From NCBI GenBank assembly GCA_951213105.1, contig OX578145.1, forward strand, positions 6,437,191-6,501,190: 64,000 bases of DNA, given 5' to 3'. Positions 60,276-64,000 of the stretch are shown here, in pieces. The DNA is from Amaurobius ferox. Lineage: Eukaryota > Arthropoda > Arachnida > Araneae > Amaurobiidae. Position 1 is the stretch's first letter, and each line of letters starts with the position of its first letter. The notes below the pieces were generated by a model that saw only the letters and a program-made list of their open reading frames with translations, was not told the origin of the DNA and made no database searches. The position numbers and the translations under genes were made by a program.

Positions 60276-61286
60276 AATCTTTTCGATCATCCTTTTACCC
60301 GAGAGCGAGATTGAGCGAGAGATCTTGGATCCGTGAGTGCCTCCAGATCCATTGAAACCACGATCATTCAAATGAAGTGGAACTGCAGTCTTTTCGGAAA
60401 TAAGAAAATAATACCTGCTCATTTCGACTTTCTCGTAACAGAATCCGTTTTTAAGTAGCTTTTGTACAAATTTCGCAAGAAAATCTTTTTAAAATCGGTA
60501 TCATTGCTCCCAATATTCGCAATGATAGCGGCAGGTAACCCTTCATTTCAAAGAGCTTCCGATTGAGAGCTTAATAATGCACCCGCTTGCTCTCCGAAGG
60601 GACTCTGACGTCACAGACACAAGATTGTATCACGGCTGTGTGTCACTACAGTGATTGAAACGGCGAAGTTTTAACAACCCTTTTATGCGTCATTATGTCA
60701 CATTTTGTCCCAAGTTAAGAAAATATGAAATTTTGAATCCCTGTCGTTCCAATTTCAAAAAATCCCATCTAGTTAGGGATTTCGTTGACAAAACTGGATA
60801 AAAAGTTTTGTGAAAATCCATTAATATGTGTGACAGCTATCGTATACACACGAAATGGCCATGACAGACAGACATGAGTCAAAACTTGTTCAGATACTGG
60901 CTCCAAATCACGAAATCGAAACATGTCGTGAATACAATACTTTCTTTATAGTCTATAGTATGAGAAAGTAAAAATCAGCTTCAAGCTTCTTCCTGTGTGA
61001 GAAAAAAAATAGAAGACACTCACAAAATACGCAAGATTGTTTCCATTTAAAACGCGTGTTCATTATTCAGTCCATTTGTTTTATACTAGGAATATGAGTA
61101 AGTGTCAAATATCAAATACTAGTGCGCACCCATGAAAAATCATGGAAAATTTGTATGCGTTGTATCTCAAGTTGTTTAAATATACTGAAATCATACCTCA
61201 GAAAACATTCAGAAGAGATTAGGGTATTAAAGTGCCTGGTTGCTAATCCGAAATCAATGGTGTCCCCTGTGTCAAATCCCCCCTCG
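60276..61286. other. No recognisable gene
   Basis: RepB-like end at 60936-60975 (CAATACTTTCTTTATAG...TATGAGAAAGTAAAAATC) preceded by a diverged relative of its right half. Otherwise unassigned. Confidence 0.45.
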
Positions 61287-61406
61287 ACAGAGTTTCTTTC
61301 AGGACTTTTTGGCCGGGGCAAGTTTTCGATTTTCCCTATATAAATATATCTAAATGCTGTGTCACATAAATAGAAACTAGGTTAACATAAAATGTCTCGG
61401 AAGGGC
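61287..61406 (+). repeat. Truncated copy of the CAGTGTTTCTTTCAGG MITE
   Basis: CAGAGTTTCTTTCAGGACTT and TTTGGCCGGGGC lead into GATTTTCCCTATATAAATATATCTAAATG and GAAACTAGGTTAACATAAAATGTCTC, the reverse of the interior seen at 11972. It lacks the second terminal repeat and is followed by a (TA)n run (61430-61465). Confidence 0.72.
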
Positions 61407-61465
61407 GAAGTCATTTTATATTATATGAGACATTTTATATTATATATATATATATATATATATAT

Positions 61466-61756
61466 TGCGTAATTTGAATATTTCCTAAAATTTTTGAAGC
61501 AATTTGTAAATTTTAACTGCGTTTAAAAAATATTTGAAAAATGAGGTTCCATGAGGTAGTGTATTTCATTTTTCCAACCCAGATTCAATGCAAAACTAAT
61601 TGAGTGATATTATTCATTTTCATTCTCGTATGTCCCACAGACCTTCTTAACAACTTACTAAAATTTCATTTTGATAAAGTCATTTTGACGGCAGTCATCG
61701 TGTGAACGGACAGACAGATAGGAACACTTTCCAAATCTATTGTAAAGTGTTAAAAA
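61466..61756 (-). repeat. RepA dispersed repeat, reverse head only
   Basis: TTTGAATATTTCCTAAAATTTTTGAAGC, TCCAACCCAGATTCAATG, TCCCACAGACCTTCTTAACAAC and CGGACAGACAGATAGGAAC, ending TTGTAAAGTGTTAAAAATG. The tail half is absent; the break falls at the (TA)n run. Confidence 0.82.
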
Positions 61757-61806
61757 TGAAGAATCCAATTTTAAATACTCGGACATGTCTCTTTGGTGTT
61801 CAACAG

Positions 61807-61975
61807 ATACGCAGAAATGCCTCTTCTTCTAGACGCCGAGCCAGAAGTGAGAAACGGTCATCCATCGAATGGAGCCTTGCATTTGAGCCGAGCCGTTGAG
61901 TTAAGAGGAGAGAAACGTCGCCTGAATGAAGATGATTTCCAGAGAACCAAAACGAGGCCCCGTTCGACGATGTAA
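61807..61975 (+). CDS. Possible host exon, unknown product
   Basis: CTTTGGTGTTCAACAG (ending 61806) is a plausible acceptor directly followed by non-repetitive, GC-richer sequence. In one frame it reads PLLLDAEPEVRNGHPS ... GEKRRLNEDDFQRTKTRPR and stops at 61973-61975. A second frame is also open for about 30 codons, so frame choice is uncertain. No family recognised. Confidence 0.22.
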
Positions 61976-63889
61976 TTTCGCGATATGAACTTAAACGGTT
62001 CGAATGAAGACACGTGAAAATGGAACTTGGCAGCAGACGGTGATTTTTGTCTGGATATTCAGTCATTCGAGACTGGCCCATCGCCAACTCAGAACTCAGT
62101 TTTTGCGTGCAGTACGGGCCTTTCGGAAAACGGATTCTGGAAAGTAAACCGAATAATAGATACAGAGTGGATCTTTAAAAAAATGTCTCGTCTTCACAGT
62201 TCACTTTTATTTTCAAAGTATCTCATGTGAACAGCACCTGCATAATGCAATCACTTTACGTCTTTTACAGAGAAATGCGGATGTATTAGATCGACGGCAA
62301 AACGTTTTGAGGGTGCACTAACATTGGCACACTTCTAGATCACAGCATGCACCGGCTAAGTAATACAGTCCATCCATTAAACTTGTTATTGATTAGAAAC
62401 TACCCTAGCAGAAAGTAGGGTGACGTCGCCGGTCGATTTGTAACCTCTGCAGACACATTTTAAGTTGATAATTGAAGAAAAAAATGTTGCCAAACGATAT
62501 TTGCAAAACATATGCCTATCACCTATCCCATCCCCAGATAATCTGCAAGATAAACACTTAACTATTGCACCCTTCCATCCACTTTTATTCTTTTTCCTTT
62601 GACCCATAGTTAGCTCCTCTTACTTCGTGGAAACAGGGTCTCTCCAAAAAAGCTTTTATAAGTTGCTAATTTCTACTCAATGTTCTCTTCTCCTTTTCAG
62701 CGAAATCTCTTTAGCATCTACAAACTTTGATGTCATCGAAATATTCGCGATCTTCCATTAAAACCATGCAAGTCCGCAGATTGATAAACACACAGATGCA
62801 CACCGATTGCAAATGGCATAGTCGAACACACGAAAAACAGATGTACGATTGACATGTAAGGGAATAGAAACTCATGACAGGTTTGTTGAGTTATCCGGGG
62901 ATTGCACGTGCATTTCGCGCAAACGGAATTCAGATCGCGCACAAGAATGTCCGGTTAATTGTTTAGATATTCATAATAACATATTTTGCTTTGCAATACA
63001 TTAAAAAAATAATAATTCATACGCAAGAAAGAATTTCTCGAATACGTTGCAGATAGGACACGAACAACGTCGCTGCGGAGTGGGGATTGAAAACCGAACT
63101 TTTCTGAGCTGAATATCATTACATTATGTAGTGTTGCTCCAATTTAACTTGCATATGTACAGTCTATAAACGATCCTATATAAAATAGAAGGATCATGGC
63201 TATAATGACAATAAATAACTTACGAAACTATATTCATAACGTCCGAGAAAATGATCAGAATATAGCGATGATTGAAAAGATTACAGAATAAGTGATTAAG
63301 ATAAAATCAGGATTATAAATGATTAAAAAGCGAGAATTATTAGCCATAAATATTAATTTAAACAGACATGCGTGCCTGGTGTCCTTAACTTTTAAAAGGA
63401 AAGTAGTAAATTATAGCAAATGGTACTTTAGTTTGGAAAATAAATAAAAAGATCGATATGAGAAAACTTAAAAGGGGAGCAAGCAATATAGGAAATAATC
63501 GGTAATACTTTAAATGTCTAAAATCAAAAAAAAAATCTTGAATGATTAAATTGTTGTTAAATTTGAAAGAATTTACATTTCGAAAATATACATTCAGATT
63601 GGATAGATGTACATCTGTACTGACAGGTTCATCATTTGAAGCAAATATTCATTTATTTTTCACTTTAATAAAGGTCATTTAAATAGTCATTCAAATAATA
63701 GACAAAAGTATGTAAAACTTGAAATGCATAAAAAAGATACAAAAAATGACCCATTTTGGAACCAACTCATGAAGCAGCATTCACGGATTCTCCAGCATTC
63801 ACCGATTGTAATATTCGTACCCTATATTGCATTCGAAGCACTCCATTCGTTCGGGAGACATTGCATCCACACACACATGCACATACATG
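61976..63889. other. No recognisable gene
   Basis: Mixed then AT-rich sequence. Short frames such as 62386-62607 and 62733-62942 have no family resemblance. 63000-63720 is AT-rich and featureless. Confidence 0.5.
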
Positions 63890-63960
63890 CACCTTCCCGG
63901 CCGTCCAATTAGTTGCTCATGTCCACAGGATGAGTCGGATGGTCTGGGTCTTCCGACACA
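63890..63960 (+). repeat. SINE 3' end fragment
   Basis: CAGGATGAGTCGGATGGTCTGGGTCTTCCG matches the 3' end of the SINE at 7735-8020 and the fragment at 29755. The two overlapping frames of 62 and 79 codons at 63724-63995 cross this repeat and a CACACACATGCACATACATGCAC stretch, so they are not credible genes. Confidence 0.55.
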
Positions 63961-64000
63961 TACATGCACATAGACAAGAACGTTCGAGGCCTTGAATAAT

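Noticed and set aside
1..64000. CRISPR arrays or bacterial operons
   Set aside because: No evenly spaced direct repeats with unique spacers and no compact gene clusters; introns and tRNA-derived SINEs show eukaryotic DNA.

Overview
This is a eukaryotic nuclear window, very AT-rich and dominated by transposable elements. The gene structure (GT-AG introns, C2H2 zinc fingers), the Tc1 and pogo remnants, the tRNA-derived SINEs and the many short palindromic repeats suggest an arthropod, possibly a chelicerate such as a spider. The organism call is an inference, because no host gene is clearly recognisable. The only long intact reading frames are three family-B DNA polymerase genes of the protein-primed, virus- and Polinton-like type. 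Each has N-terminal C2H2 fingers and one short intron just before or inside the first finger.

The centrepiece is at 31966-44392, a 12,427-bp element that is almost entirely one inverted repeat. Two 5,955-bp arms (31966-37920 and 38438-44392) flank a 517-bp unique spacer. Each arm carries a complete polymerase gene pointing outward, a T-rich tandem array, and a subterminal hairpin. I found one mismatch between the arms (32256 versus 44102), although I did not compare every base. The element starts AGTAGGGAAT, ends with the reverse complement, and is flanked by a 6-bp direct duplication AATATC (31960-31965 and 44393-44398). A 6-bp target duplication with AG...CT ends is the established signature of Polinton/Maverick elements. 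However, no integrase, ATPase, protease or capsid gene is present. It looks like a polymerase-only, palindromic, recently inserted Polinton-related element.

The left edge (1 to about 5721) holds a second, divergent member: a four-finger polymerase gene with the same intron position, followed by its own T-rich array and a candidate AG...CT terminus. Its left end lies outside the window.

The rest is a repeat landscape. 5958-8126: a 122-bp minisatellite, two tRNA-derived SINEs and a GA-rich array. 8126-10110: a mosaic of a roughly 1-kb dispersed family, here called RepA, which recurs near 27.7, 52.0, 56.8, 58.5 and 61.5 kb. 11.8-12.2 kb: a short MITE. 14.3-15.5 kb: a dead Tc1 transposon. 20.6-21.3 kb and 50.3-50.7 kb: an inverted pair of RepC. 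22.6-23.0 kb: a foldback MITE. 23.7-27.5 kb: five pieces of RepB, one nested in another. 48.8-50.3 kb: a decayed pogo/Tigger transposon whose short HTH exon and DDE fragments still read clearly. Two possible host exons (54114-54293 and 61807-61975) are weak. Long stretches of 12-14, 15.5-19.8, 28.6-32, 44.4-48.8, 53-57 and 62-64 kb hold no gene I can recognise.
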